Positions 18,557 to 25,952 of a stretch of 64,000 nucleotides of DNA are shown in pieces; within the stretch, counting starts at the first letter, position 1; the number at the start of each line of letters is the position of its first letter. Below the pieces are notes generated by a model. The model searched no databases and had not been told where the DNA came from. It saw only the letters and a program-made list of their open reading frames with translations. Both the position numbers and the translations under genes were made by a program. Location: assembly GCF_044904705.1 (NCBI RefSeq), contig NZ_JADIKL010000014.1, forward strand, positions 12,335-76,334, written 5' to 3'. The DNA comes from Rhodanobacter_A agri. GTDB lineage: Bacteria; Pseudomonadota; Gammaproteobacteria; Xanthomonadales; Rhodanobacteraceae.

Positions 18557-19027
18557 TCAGACCTCGGCGGCGAGCTGGTCGAGCAGCGCCTTGTGCGTCG
18601 AGGCATCCACCTCGCGCTGCACGATCTTGGACGCGCCCTGCACGGCCAGCGCACCCACGCGCTCACGCAGCTGCTCGCGCGCCTGCTGGGCCATCGCGGC
18701 GATGTCGTCCTGCGCCACGGCCTTCAGCCGGTTGATCTCGACGATGGCGTCGGCACGGGCCTTGTCGAGGATGCCGTTGGCCTGCTGCTGCGCCTTGTCG
18801 ATGATCTCGGACGCCTGCTGGCGCGCCTTGCGGATCTCGTCCGCCACCTTGGTGTCGGCGTCCTTCAGCTCGGCATGCGCGCGCTCGGCGGCACTCAGGC
18901 CGTCGGCGATCTTGATCTGCCGTTCCTCGATGGCCTTGTTGATGTGCGGCCAGATGAACTGGACGCAGAACCAGATCAAGATGGCGAAAGCAATCATTTC
19001 GCCGATCAGAGTGCCGTTGGGAAGCAT
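18557..19027 (-). CDS. atpF: ATP synthase Fo subunit b
   Basis: This 156-residue protein has one N-terminal transmembrane helix (GEMIAFAILIWFCVQFIWP) followed by a long, charged, alanine-rich coiled-coil arm containing ERAHAELKDADTKVADEIRK. A dimer forms the peripheral stalk that holds F1 to subunit a. It sits between atpE and atpH as expected. Confidence 0.97.
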   Translation of the reverse strand: MLPNGTLIGEMIAFAILIWFCVQFIWPHINKAIEERQIKIADGLSAAERAHAELKDADTKVADEIRKARQQASEIIDKAQQQANGILDKARADAIVEINRLKAVAQDDIAAMAQQAREQLRERVGALAVQGASKIVQREVDASTHKALLDQLAAEV

Positions 19028-19119
19028 CGCTGCGTTACCTGCAAATACGGAATGGAACCGGCGCGGACATCGAGTGATCCGCGCCGAGAGAACGGCGGCG
19101 CCAGGCGCCGCCTAGGACA

Positions 19120-19404
19120 TCAGCCCAGCTTCGACAGCAGCGGGTTCGCCACGGCGAAGTACATGGCCAGCGCCACGCCGATCAGGAACGCCGCGTCGAT
19201 CAGGCCGGCCAGCAGGAACATGCGGCCCTGCAGCAGCGGCACCAGCTCCGGCTGGCGGGCAGCGGCTTCCAGGAACTTCGAACCCATCACGCCGATGCCG
19301 ATACAGGCACCCAGGGCGCCGAGGCCGATGATCAGGCCGAGCGCGATGGCGGTGAAGCCCTGCACCTGGGCGATTTGAACGATGTGAGCGGCGACTTGGT
19401 CCAC
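19120..19404 (-). CDS. atpE: ATP synthase Fo subunit c
   Basis: This is the 94-residue proteolipid of the rotor ring. Helix 1 contains the glycine-rich ALGLIIGLGALGACIGIGVM. Helix 2 contains the proton-binding acid Asp70 in LAGLIDAAFLIGVAL. An aspartate with no sodium-site signature points to proton coupling. The polar loop ARQPEL joins the two helices. The N-terminal 15 or so residues are longer than in E. coli. Confidence 0.97.
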   Translation of the reverse strand: MDQVAAHIVQIAQVQGFTAIALGLIIGLGALGACIGIGVMGSKFLEAAARQPELVPLLQGRMFLLAGLIDAAFLIGVALAMYFAVANPLLSKLG

Positions 19405-19452
19405 GGTGATCTCCTCGAAAAAACGGTTTTGCGTTGAAGGGTTGAAACGGAA

Positions 19453-20268
19453 TCAGTGATGGTCGTGCGCCATCGAGATGTACACGATGGTCAGCACCAT
19501 GAAGATGAAGGCCTGGATCGAGATGATCAGGATGTGGAAGAGGCCCCACACCGTGTAGCCGATGATGCCGGCGCCATACAGCGCCCAGCCGGCCACGCCC
19601 GCGCCTGCGCTGAACAGGCCGGCGATCAGCATGAACACCAGCTCGCCCGCGTACATGTTGCCGAACAGTCGCATCGCCAGGCTCACCGGCTTGGACAGCA
19701 GCTCAACCAGGTTCAGCGCGAAATTGGGGAGCCACAGCAACGGATGCTTGCCGAACGGCGCGGTGAACAGCTCGTGCATGAAGCCGCTGGCACCCTTGGC
19801 CTTGAAGCTGTAGAAAATGATCAGCAGGAACACCGTGATCGACATCGCGAACGTCATGCTGGTGTCCGCGGTCGGCACCGAGCGGAAATGGCCGATGCCG
19901 AACTTCTCAGTGATCCAGGGGAGCAAGTCGACCGGCAGCAAGTCCATCGCGTTCATCAGGAACACCCAGACGAACACGGTCAGCGCCAGCGGGCCGAGGA
20001 AGCGGCGATCGCCATGGAACACGTCTTTGACCTGGCCGTCGACGAACTCGAGGATGATTTCGACGAAGGCTTGGCCCTTGCTTGGCACACCGGCGGTAGC
20101 CTTGCGCGCCTTGGACCAGAACCACAGGCAGAACACTACGCCCAGCACCAGCGACACCGTGATCGAGTCGATGTGTACTGCCCAGAAACCTTCCTTGCTC
20201 GCCTGCGGAACGAGATGCGTAAGGTGGTGCTGGATGTATTCGGTAAGACCGCCCGGCTCGCTTGCCAT
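19453..20268 (-). CDS. atpB: ATP synthase Fo subunit a
   Basis: This 271-residue membrane protein forms the proton half-channels. The essential arginine lies in SKPVSLAMRLFGNMYAGELV. Other conserved segments are FVWVFLMNAMDLLPVD and the C-terminal IISIQAFIFMVLTIVYISMA. There are about six membrane helices. It is 48 bp upstream of atpE and 3 bp downstream of atpI. Confidence 0.97.
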   Translation of the reverse strand: MASEPGGLTEYIQHHLTHLVPQASKEGFWAVHIDSITVSLVLGVVFCLWFWSKARKATAGVPSKGQAFVEIILEFVDGQVKDVFHGDRRFLGPLALTVFVWVFLMNAMDLLPVDLLPWITEKFGIGHFRSVPTADTSMTFAMSITVFLLIIFYSFKAKGASGFMHELFTAPFGKHPLLWLPNFALNLVELLSKPVSLAMRLFGNMYAGELVFMLIAGLFSAGAGVAGWALYGAGIIGYTVWGLFHILIISIQAFIFMVLTIVYISMAHDHH

Positions 20269-20271
20269 GCC

Positions 20272-20637
20272 TCAACCCTTGAATCTGAACGCCAGCAGAT
20301 AAACCGCGTAAGCAGCCACCAGCCCCGTCACGGCAGCCAGCGGCGGCAACTTGTAATGAAACAGGATCAACCCCAGCCCGCCGACGACTACTGCCCACTT
20401 CAGCAGCATGCCGAGCAGCAGGCGAACGAAAGCCGCCGCGCCACCGACCAACCGCCCGAAGGCCTGCACGGACATCAGCGCGGTACCCAGCGCCACCGTG
20501 AAACCCCCGGCCGCAGCCGAAACCGCCTCCCGATGCCCCTTCAGCAGGAACATCGCGCCGACCATCGCCGCCACCGCAAGCTGCAGCAGCATCGTGCGCA
20601 GTGCGAGGCGCCGACCGGCGTCGAGACTGTTGAGCAC
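20272..20637 (-). CDS. atpI: ATP synthase accessory subunit AtpI
   Basis: This 121-residue protein has four hydrophobic segments (for example LLQLAVAAMVGAMFLLKG and FVRLLLGMLLKWAVVVGGLGLI) and the AtpI-type AAGGFTVALGTALMS between them. AtpI helps assemble the c-ring and is the usual first gene of proteobacterial atp operons. The GTG start at 20637 is chosen because GGAGAGG lies just upstream; a longer GTG start at 20685 exists in frame without a ribosome-binding site. Confidence 0.82.
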   Translation of the reverse strand: MLNSLDAGRRLALRTMLLQLAVAAMVGAMFLLKGHREAVSAAAGGFTVALGTALMSVQAFGRLVGGAAAFVRLLLGMLLKWAVVVGGLGLILFHYKLPPLAAVTGLVAAYAVYLLAFRFKG

Positions 20638-20707
20638 GTAACCTCTCCGCACCGGCTTCCACCAAGTGGCACCGATACCGGCCACGAACTACGATCCAAT
20701 CCGTAAA

Positions 20708-20737
20708 AGTATATCAGTGCCCTGCTTGCAGCGACAA
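20708..20737 (-). promoter_or_regulatory. Candidate sigma-70 promoter of the atp operon
   Basis: Reading the minus strand, a TTGTCG -35 (20732-20737) and a TATACT -10 (20708-20713) are separated by 18 bp. They sit about 70 bp upstream of the chosen atpI start. No other near-consensus pair is evident in this gap. Confidence 0.5.
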
Positions 20738-20817
20738 GCCGCGAACGCTGCGGCAACTTGTCCCGCGACCGCCGCATGGCTGCCGGCGCGTGTCCGCTGT
20801 CGCCTGATTCAGCTAAA

Positions 20818-20849
20818 GAAAAGGGCCGGACTGGGGAAGTCCGGCCCTT
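20818..20849 (-). terminator. Rho-independent terminator of the phasin gene
   Basis: Perfect 12-bp arms (AAGGGCCGGACT and its complement) surround a 5-base loop, followed on the minus strand by a T-rich tail (TTCTTT), about 60 bp past the phasin stop. Confidence 0.85.
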
Positions 20850-20909
20850 GCTGCCATGCGGGAGGGGAGAGCCGCCGGCAGGATGCCACTCGGGGTTGTA
20901 TCGCGAACC

Positions 20910-21290
20910 TTACTTCGCAGCCTTCTTCGCGGCCGGCGCAGCCACCGCCTCGTTGGCGGCCTGACGCTGTTCCTGCACGAGCGCCTGCAGCGACTCCGCC
21001 GCCTTCTGCGTCACGGCGATGATTTCCTGCGAAACCGCCACCGCACGCTCGGCCTGCTCACGGCTCAGGCTGGCGCCCTTTTCCCACAGGCTGCGCAGCG
21101 CATCGGCGTCGCGGGTCTCCAGCGCCTCGGCCACGAACGCGGCCGAATCACGCGTCTGCTGCTCGAAGGCCTTGAGCTGCAGGCCGGCGACCGTCTCCAG
21201 GCTCTTCAGGGCCAGCGACTGCGCCTTGAACGCGCCCTCGGTGACCTGCTTGGTGTAAGCGAAAAACTGGTTGCTGAACTGCTGAGTCAT
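20910..21290 (-). CDS. Phasin family protein
   Basis: This 126-residue, mostly helical, alanine-rich protein of the Phasin_2 type has FSNQFFAYTKQVTEGAFKAQ, LALKSLETVAGLQLKAFEQQ and SREQAERAVAVSQEIIAVTQ. It ends in a basic alanine/lysine tail (APAAKKAAK). Phasins coat polyhydroxyalkanoate granules, but relatives exist in strains without PHA, and no PHA synthase gene is in the window. ATG 21290 is used; the frame is open upstream without conserved sequence. It stands alone with its own terminator. Confidence 0.85.
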   Translation of the reverse strand: MTQQFSNQFFAYTKQVTEGAFKAQSLALKSLETVAGLQLKAFEQQTRDSAAFVAEALETRDADALRSLWEKGASLSREQAERAVAVSQEIIAVTQKAAESLQALVQEQRQAANEAVAAPAAKKAAK

Positions 21291-21444
21291 GAGCTTGCCC
21301 TCGCTGGGGTATGCGGTTAGTGGAAGCGACTCTAGCAGGCTCTTTTGTGCAATGCAATATATTTTTTGTCGATTGACCAGACCAGTGTGAAAATATTTAT
21401 GTAACACAGCATTTTGCGTGTCACGAATCTGTCATCGCACCGCG

Positions 21445-21807
21445 TCAAGGATGGCCCCGGCTGCAGCTGGCGCCGGAGGTGCAGGTCTCGTGCACCACCA
21501 CTTCGTCCAGGCCCGGCAGGCGCGGCTCCAGCCGCTGAAAGACCCAGCGCGCCAGCATCTCGCTGGTGGGATTCTCCAGGCCTTCGATATCGTTGAGGTA
21601 GTGATGATCGAGCTGCTCGAACAGCGGCGCGAAAGCCGCTTTCACGTCGGCGAAATCCATCACCCAGCCGCTTTGTGCGCCCGGCTCGCCGGCCACGTGT
21701 ACTTCCACGCGGAACGAGTGCCCGTGCAGACGCGCGCACTTGTGTCCCGGCGGCACGTTGGGCAAACGGTGTGCCGCCTCGATCTGGAATACCTTGAAGA
21801 TACGCAT
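21445..21807 (-). CDS. queD: 6-carboxytetrahydropterin synthase
   Basis: This 120-residue enzyme of queuosine biosynthesis converts dihydroneopterin triphosphate to 6-carboxytetrahydropterin. The zinc histidines are in EAAHRLPN and LHGHSF, the catalytic cysteine in GHKCARLHGH, and the LDHHYLND and VHETCTSGA blocks complete the active site. ATG 21807 gives MRIFKVFQIEAAHRL; the sequence upstream in frame is not family-like. It is 56 bp downstream of the tRNA-Met gene on the same strand. Confidence 0.94.
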   Translation of the reverse strand: MRIFKVFQIEAAHRLPNVPPGHKCARLHGHSFRVEVHVAGEPGAQSGWVMDFADVKAAFAPLFEQLDHHYLNDIEGLENPTSEMLARWVFQRLEPRLPGLDEVVVHETCTSGASCSRGHP

Positions 21808-21863
21808 GCTGTTGCTCCGGCGTTCCGTCGACCGCGGATCGCACGGGCGCGGGAGGGAGCGCA

Positions 21864-21940
21864 TGGTGGCTATGGGTGGACTCGAACCACCGACCCCAGC
21901 ATTATGAGTGCTGTGCTCTAACCGGCTGAGCTACATAGCC
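21864..21940 (-). tRNA. tRNA-Met (CAT), elongator type
   Basis: This 77-nt cloverleaf has a 7-bp acceptor stem GGCTATG/CATAGCC, a D-arm with AGCTCAGCCGGTTAGAGC, the anticodon loop CTCATAA (anticodon CAT), the T-loop GGTTCGAGTCC and an encoded CCA. The overall sequence closely matches E. coli elongator tRNA-Met. A tRNA-Ile with modified CAT anticodon is the alternative but fits less well. Confidence 0.95.
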
Positions 21941-22122
21941 ATGGGGGAAGCCGCCGCTACGGATCGCTGCGATCCTGGAGGCGGGGCGCGGCAGTTTAAT
22001 GGCGAGCACGCTCCGGTTCAAGTTTTTCGGCTTGCCGCGGTTCGGCCTGCATGGTTGAATCCAGCCATCGCCTTGCGCGCGCCAGCTGCTGCCGGCGCGC
22101 GACATGGCCCGAGGATGACGAG

Positions 22123-22683
22123 ATGATCGACATCGATGGCTATCGCCCGAATGTGGGCATCGTGCTGCTGAACGCGGACGGCCGTCTGTTCTGGGCGCGC
22201 CGCATCAACCGCGACGGCTGGCAGTTTCCGCAAGGCGGCATGCGTAGCGACGAAACGCCACTGGAAGCGATGTACCGCGAGCTGGAAGAGGAAACCGGCC
22301 TGGCGCCCGAACACGTCGAGGTGGTGGCCTCCACCCGCGGCTGGCTGCGCTACAAGCTGCCGCAGCGCTATGTACGCCAGCACCAGCGGCCAACCTGCAT
22401 CGGCCAGAAGCAGGTGTGGTTCCTGCTCAAACTGGTCAGCGACGAAGCCTCGCTGCGGCTGGATGCCTGCGACAAGCCGGAGTTCGACATCTGGCGCTGG
22501 GTGGATTTCTGGTACCCGGCCGCCCATGTGGTGAACTTCAAGCGGCAGGTATACGAACGCGCCCTGCGCCACTTCGCGCCACTGGTGGAAGGCATGTGCC
22601 GGATCGAGCTGGGCAACGCGCCGCCACGCGAGGACGGCGACGTCCCGCCCGACGAGCCACGGCACGGCTGGCGCGCCGCCTGA
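22123..22683 (+). CDS. rppH: RNA 5'-pyrophosphohydrolase
   Basis: This 186-residue Nudix enzyme removes pyrophosphate from 5'-triphosphate mRNA, starting RNase E-dependent decay. The start MIDIDGYRPNVGIVLLNADG and the following WARRINRDGWQFPQGG are typical of RppH. The Nudix box runs from Gly39 (GGMRSDETPLEAMYRELEEE). The C-terminal extension is somewhat longer and proline-rich. ATG 22123 is chosen on conservation. Confidence 0.95.
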   Translation: MIDIDGYRPNVGIVLLNADGRLFWARRINRDGWQFPQGGMRSDETPLEAMYRELEEETGLAPEHVEVVASTRGWLRYKLPQRYVRQHQRPTCIGQKQVWFLLKLVSDEASLRLDACDKPEFDIWRWVDFWYPAAHVVNFKRQVYERALRHFAPLVEGMCRIELGNAPPREDGDVPPDEPRHGWRAA

Positions 22684-22700
22684 GCGGCGGCAGCACGCCG

Positions 22701-22719
22701 ATAGTTGACAATCATTCGC
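22701..22719. promoter_or_regulatory. Candidate Fur box upstream of bfd
   Basis: The core TTGACAATCATTCGC matches 11 of 15 positions of the aligned Fur consensus ATGATAATCATTATC, 22 bp before the bfd start. Iron control of bfd by Fur is established in several gammaproteobacteria; here it is an inference from this site. Confidence 0.45.
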
Positions 22720-22740
22720 ATTTGCGTTCTTATGCGCGGC

Positions 22741-22950
22741 ATGTACATCTGCCTGTGCAACGCCGTCACCGACCACGACATCCGCCGCGAAGTCGCCGAC
22801 GGCGTGCGCAGCTTCGCCGAACTGCAGGCGCGCACTGGCTGTTCGGACTGCTGCGGCTGCTGTGAAGCCGAAGCGCGCGATTGTCTGCAGCAGGCGGTCG
22901 AACAGAGCGGGGCCACGGCCGGGCTGCCCGCCTTCGTCGCAGTCGCCTGA
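22741..22950 (+). CDS. bfd: Bacterioferritin-associated ferredoxin
   Basis: This 69-residue [2Fe-2S] protein donates electrons to bacterioferritin so that stored iron is released. The cluster cysteines are at positions 4, 6, 38 and 41 (MYICLCNAVTD and CCGCCE), the Bfd spacing; extra cysteines at 34, 37 and 40 are unusual. ATG 22741 is preferred; an in-frame ATG at 22732 adds three residues. It is followed 103 bp later by bfr on the same strand, its physiological partner, and has a Fur-like site upstream. Confidence 0.88.
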   Translation: MYICLCNAVTDHDIRREVADGVRSFAELQARTGCSDCCGCCEAEARDCLQQAVEQSGATAGLPAFVAVA

Positions 22951-23053
22951 GCCGCCTGCGCGTTCCCACGCGCAAACCATTGCCATTCGTGTTCCGCCTC
23001 CGAGGCGGCGAACTTCGTATAGTCGTCGCATTTCCCCGCCAGCGGAGACGGCC

Positions 23054-23524
23054 ATGAAGGGCGACGCCAAGGTCATCGAATTCCTCAACAAGGTGCTCTA
23101 CAACGAGCTGACCGCGATCAACCAGTACTTCCTGCATTACCGCATGTTCAAGGACTGGGGCTACGCGGAACTGGCCGAGCACGAGTACAAGGAATCGATC
23201 GAGGAGATGAAGCACGCCGATCGCCTGATCGAGCGCATCCTGTTCCTCGACGGCCTGCCCAACCTGCAGCACCTGGGCAAGCTGCGCATCGGCGAGAACG
23301 TGCTGGAGTGCATCCAGGGCGATCTCGACCTGGAACTGGCCGCCGCCAAAGACCTGCGCGCCGCGATCGCGCACAGCGAAGGCATCGCCGACTACGTCAG
23401 CCGCGACCTGTTCAAGGGCATCCTGCACGACGAGGAAGAGCACATCGACTGGCTGGAAACCCAGCAGAGCCTGGTCAAGGACATCGGCGCGGAACGCTAC
23501 CTGCAGAGCAAGATGCAGAGCTGA
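23054..23524 (+). CDS. bfr: Bacterioferritin
   Basis: This 156-residue iron-storage protein forms a 24-mer cage with haem. The haem-ligand Met52 lies in SIEEMKHADRLIERILFLDG, and ferroxidase ligands are visible at Glu18 (YNELTAINQYF), Glu51, His54, and in the C-terminal LHDEEEHIDWLE. It oxidises Fe2+ and stores it as ferric mineral. The GGAGACG ribosome-binding region precedes ATG 23054. The bfd-bfr order indicates a storage and release pair. Confidence 0.96.
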   Translation: MKGDAKVIEFLNKVLYNELTAINQYFLHYRMFKDWGYAELAEHEYKESIEEMKHADRLIERILFLDGLPNLQHLGKLRIGENVLECIQGDLDLELAAAKDLRAAIAHSEGIADYVSRDLFKGILHDEEEHIDWLETQQSLVKDIGAERYLQSKMQS

Positions 23525-23612
23525 GCGCCCGCCGCAACCGGACGACGGTCATGTTATGGCAGGGCGGGCGAAGTATGCTTGTACCGCCCGCCCGCGCCCC
23601 CATCTGAGTGCC

Positions 23613-23990
23613 ATGGATACCGTCGTCCCGCTTCCCACCGCCCCCGATTACCGCAGCAGTGGTGCGCCGTTGCTGTTCACCGAAGCCGCCGCACGCAAGG
23701 TGCACGAGTTGATCGCGGAAGAGGGCAATCCCGCGCTGAAGCTGCGCGTGTACATCTCCGGCGGCGGCTGTTCGGGCTTCCAGTACGGCTTCACCTTCGA
23801 CGAGGCCCAGGCCGAGGACGACTTCGCGCTGGAGCGCGAAGGCGTGACCCTGTTGTGCGATCCGCTGTCGCTGCAATACCTCACCGGCGCCGAGATCGAC
23901 TACAGCGAGAACCTCAGCGGCTCGCAGTTCGTGATACGCAATCCGAACGCGAAGACCACCTGCGGCTGCGGCTCCTCGTTCTCCGCCTGA
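23613..23990 (+). CDS. erpA: Iron-sulfur cluster insertion protein ErpA
   Basis: This 125-residue A-type carrier has the three conserved cysteines in ISGGGCSGFQYGF and TTCGCGSSF. It passes [4Fe-4S] clusters to targets such as isoprenoid-synthesis enzymes. ATG 23613 gives a short lead before LLFTEAAARKVHELI. The next gene, nudC, begins 2 bp after its stop, and the upstream bfr makes this an iron-related stretch. Confidence 0.94.
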   Translation: MDTVVPLPTAPDYRSSGAPLLFTEAAARKVHELIAEEGNPALKLRVYISGGGCSGFQYGFTFDEAQAEDDFALEREGVTLLCDPLSLQYLTGAEIDYSENLSGSQFVIRNPNAKTTCGCGSSFSA

Positions 23991-23992
23991 AC

Positions 23993-24964
23993 ATGGGCGC
24001 GTCGACGCAGGACAACACCTTCGCCGGACTCAGCCTGACCCTCGACCGCATGGCCGAGCGCCGCGACGACGCGGCATGGGTCGACGCACAATCCGTCGCG
24101 CCCGGCACGCGTTTCCTGCTGCTCGACGCGGAGGGTCGCGCCTTCGTGCAAGCAGACCGCGACGCACTGCGCTGGCTCGATGCCAGCGAGCGCCAACAGC
24201 TCTGCGCCGAGGCGCCGGCCTGGCTGCTCGGCATCGCCGATGGTCGTCCGCACTTCCTGCTGACGCTGGCGGACGAGGCGCGCGCCGAGGCGCTGGAAAC
24301 ATCGCTGCACGCGCGTCGCGCCGGTCTGCGCGAGGCCGGCCTGCTGCTGCCTGCCGATGAAGCCGGCCTGTTCGCCTACGCCAAGGGCCTGGCGCATTGG
24401 CACCGCGAGACGCGGTATTGCGCGCACTGCGGCGCACCGCTCGCCATCGTTTCCGCCGGCCACCGCATGCACTGCACGAACGCGGCCTGTGGGCGCATGC
24501 ATTTCCCGCGCACCGACGCCGCGATCATCGTGATCGTGGAACACGACGGCGCCTGCCTGCTCGGCCGCCAGGCCGGCTGGCCGGCCGGGCGCTACTCCAC
24601 GCTGGCTGGCTTCATCGAGCCGGGCGAGGCGCTGGAGGACGCGGTACGCCGCGAGGTGGCCGAGGAATCCGGCGTGATCGTCGGCGAGGTGGACTACCAC
24701 TCCTCGCAACCCTGGCCGATGCCGGCCTCGCTGATGGTGGGCTTCACCGCCATCGCGCGCGACCCCACCATCCGCCTGCGCGACCGCGAACTGGAAGACG
24801 CGCGCTGGTTCACGCCGCGGCAGATCGCCGACGGCATCGCCGACGGCAGCTTCCTGCCGTCCACGCCGCTGTCGGTGTCCTACCGGCTGCTGCAGCACTG
24901 GCTGCGCGAACGCGCCGGGATGGAGCTCGACACGCTGTTCGCGGCACGCACCGAGCACGCCTGA
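23993..24964 (+). CDS. nudC: NAD+ diphosphatase / NAD-RNA decapping enzyme
   Basis: This 324-residue Nudix protein hydrolyses NADH/NAD+ and removes NAD caps from RNA. It has the NudC zinc ribbon (RYCAHCGAPL and HCTNAACGRMHFPR), the Nudix box GFIEPGEALEDAVRREVAEE followed by SGV, and the NudC-specific SSQPWPMPASLM. The start ATG 23993 is nearly fused to the erpA stop. An N-terminal domain of about 120 residues precedes the zinc ribbon as in the family. Confidence 0.95.
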   Translation: MGASTQDNTFAGLSLTLDRMAERRDDAAWVDAQSVAPGTRFLLLDAEGRAFVQADRDALRWLDASERQQLCAEAPAWLLGIADGRPHFLLTLADEARAEALETSLHARRAGLREAGLLLPADEAGLFAYAKGLAHWHRETRYCAHCGAPLAIVSAGHRMHCTNAACGRMHFPRTDAAIIVIVEHDGACLLGRQAGWPAGRYSTLAGFIEPGEALEDAVRREVAEESGVIVGEVDYHSSQPWPMPASLMVGFTAIARDPTIRLRDRELEDARWFTPRQIADGIADGSFLPSTPLSVSYRLLQHWLRERAGMELDTLFAARTEHA

Positions 24965-25039
24965 GCCGCACCGCTGCGTGCCATGTGACGGCAAGGCGCC
25001 TCGCATACAATGCGAGACCGTTTCACGGAGTCCCCGCGC

Positions 25040-25909
25040 ATGGCTATCCGTCTGCTCGTCGCCCTGATCGCCCTCGGCCTGCTGCACTGGCAGCCGCGCC
25101 TCGCGCACTGGCGCAACGATGCCGGCTTCCGTCGCTGGGTCGCACAGCTGAACGACACCACCGGCACCGGTCGCGTGGTGCTGGCCCTGCTGCTGCCGCT
25201 GGTGCTGTGCGCGCTGGCGATCTGGCTGCTGCGCCTGCCGCCGCTGGCCGATTTGCTGCACCTGCTGTTCGCGCTGGCGGTGCTGCTGTTCTGCTTCGGC
25301 CCGCATGCGTTCGAAGCCGATCTCGAAGCGATCCTCGCCGCACCGGACGGCGCCAGCCGCGAAGCCGCCGCGCAGGCGCTGGGCGAAGACGGCGAACAGG
25401 TGCCGTGGCGCGCGGCCGAACTGGGCGAGGCCACCGTCTATGCCGCGCTGCGGCGGCGCTTCGGCGTGCTGTTCTGGTTCTTCCTGTTCGGGCCGCTGGG
25501 TGCGCTGCTGTACCGGCTGGCGCGGGCGCTGGGCCATGACGACACGCTGCGCCTCGACACTGAGGCGCGCACTACCGCGCGCCATGTTGCCAACGCGCTG
25601 GACTGGCTGCCGGCGCAGCTGATGGTGCTCACCCTCGCCCTGGTCGGCCACTGGGACGCGGTGATCGGCGCGTGGCGACGCTGGCACCAGCAGGCGTTGC
25701 CGAACGGCTGGTATCGCGAAGGGCCGGGCTTCCTCGGCGCCGCGGCGCGTGCGGACATCCAGGTCGACATCGAAGGCGGCGAAGGCTACGCCGAGGAACG
25801 CAGCGATCCGCTGCTGGAGCTGCGCCGACTGCGCGGCGCCCTGCTGCGTGCCCTGCTGGCCTGGCTGAGCATGGTGGCGCTGATCGTAATCGGCGGCTGG
25901 GTACGCTGA
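25040..25909 (+). CDS. ampE: AmpE-like regulatory signalling modulator
   Basis: This 289-residue inner-membrane protein is close to the 284 residues of E. coli AmpE. It shows the family's four or so membrane segments, FGVLFWFFLFGPLGALLYRL and the NALDWLPAQLMVLTLALVGH region that matches AmpE well. AmpE is linked to the AmpD peptidoglycan-recycling and beta-lactamase induction pathway, but its own mechanism is unclear. ACGGAG lies 9 bp before ATG 25040. A weak -10 (TACAAT) is at 25006-25011. The usual partner ampD is not adjacent here. Confidence 0.82.
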   Translation: MAIRLLVALIALGLLHWQPRLAHWRNDAGFRRWVAQLNDTTGTGRVVLALLLPLVLCALAIWLLRLPPLADLLHLLFALAVLLFCFGPHAFEADLEAILAAPDGASREAAAQALGEDGEQVPWRAAELGEATVYAALRRRFGVLFWFFLFGPLGALLYRLARALGHDDTLRLDTEARTTARHVANALDWLPAQLMVLTLALVGHWDAVIGAWRRWHQQALPNGWYREGPGFLGAAARADIQVDIEGGEGYAEERSDPLLELRRLRGALLRALLAWLSMVALIVIGGWVR

Positions 25910-25952
25910 ACTCCAATTCCGGCCGGATACCGGCAGGAAAAGGGGACCGCGG

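Noticed and set aside
21864..21940. tRNA with CAT anticodon as tRNA-Ile2 or initiator tRNA
   Set aside because: The acceptor stem pairs fully at position 1-72, unlike an initiator, and the body matches elongator tRNA-Met of E. coli more closely than tRNA-Ile2.
24397..25539. 380-residue arginine/alanine-rich open frame overlapping nudC and ampE
   Set aside because: It is an out-of-frame shadow of two well-supported genes, with no conserved motifs.
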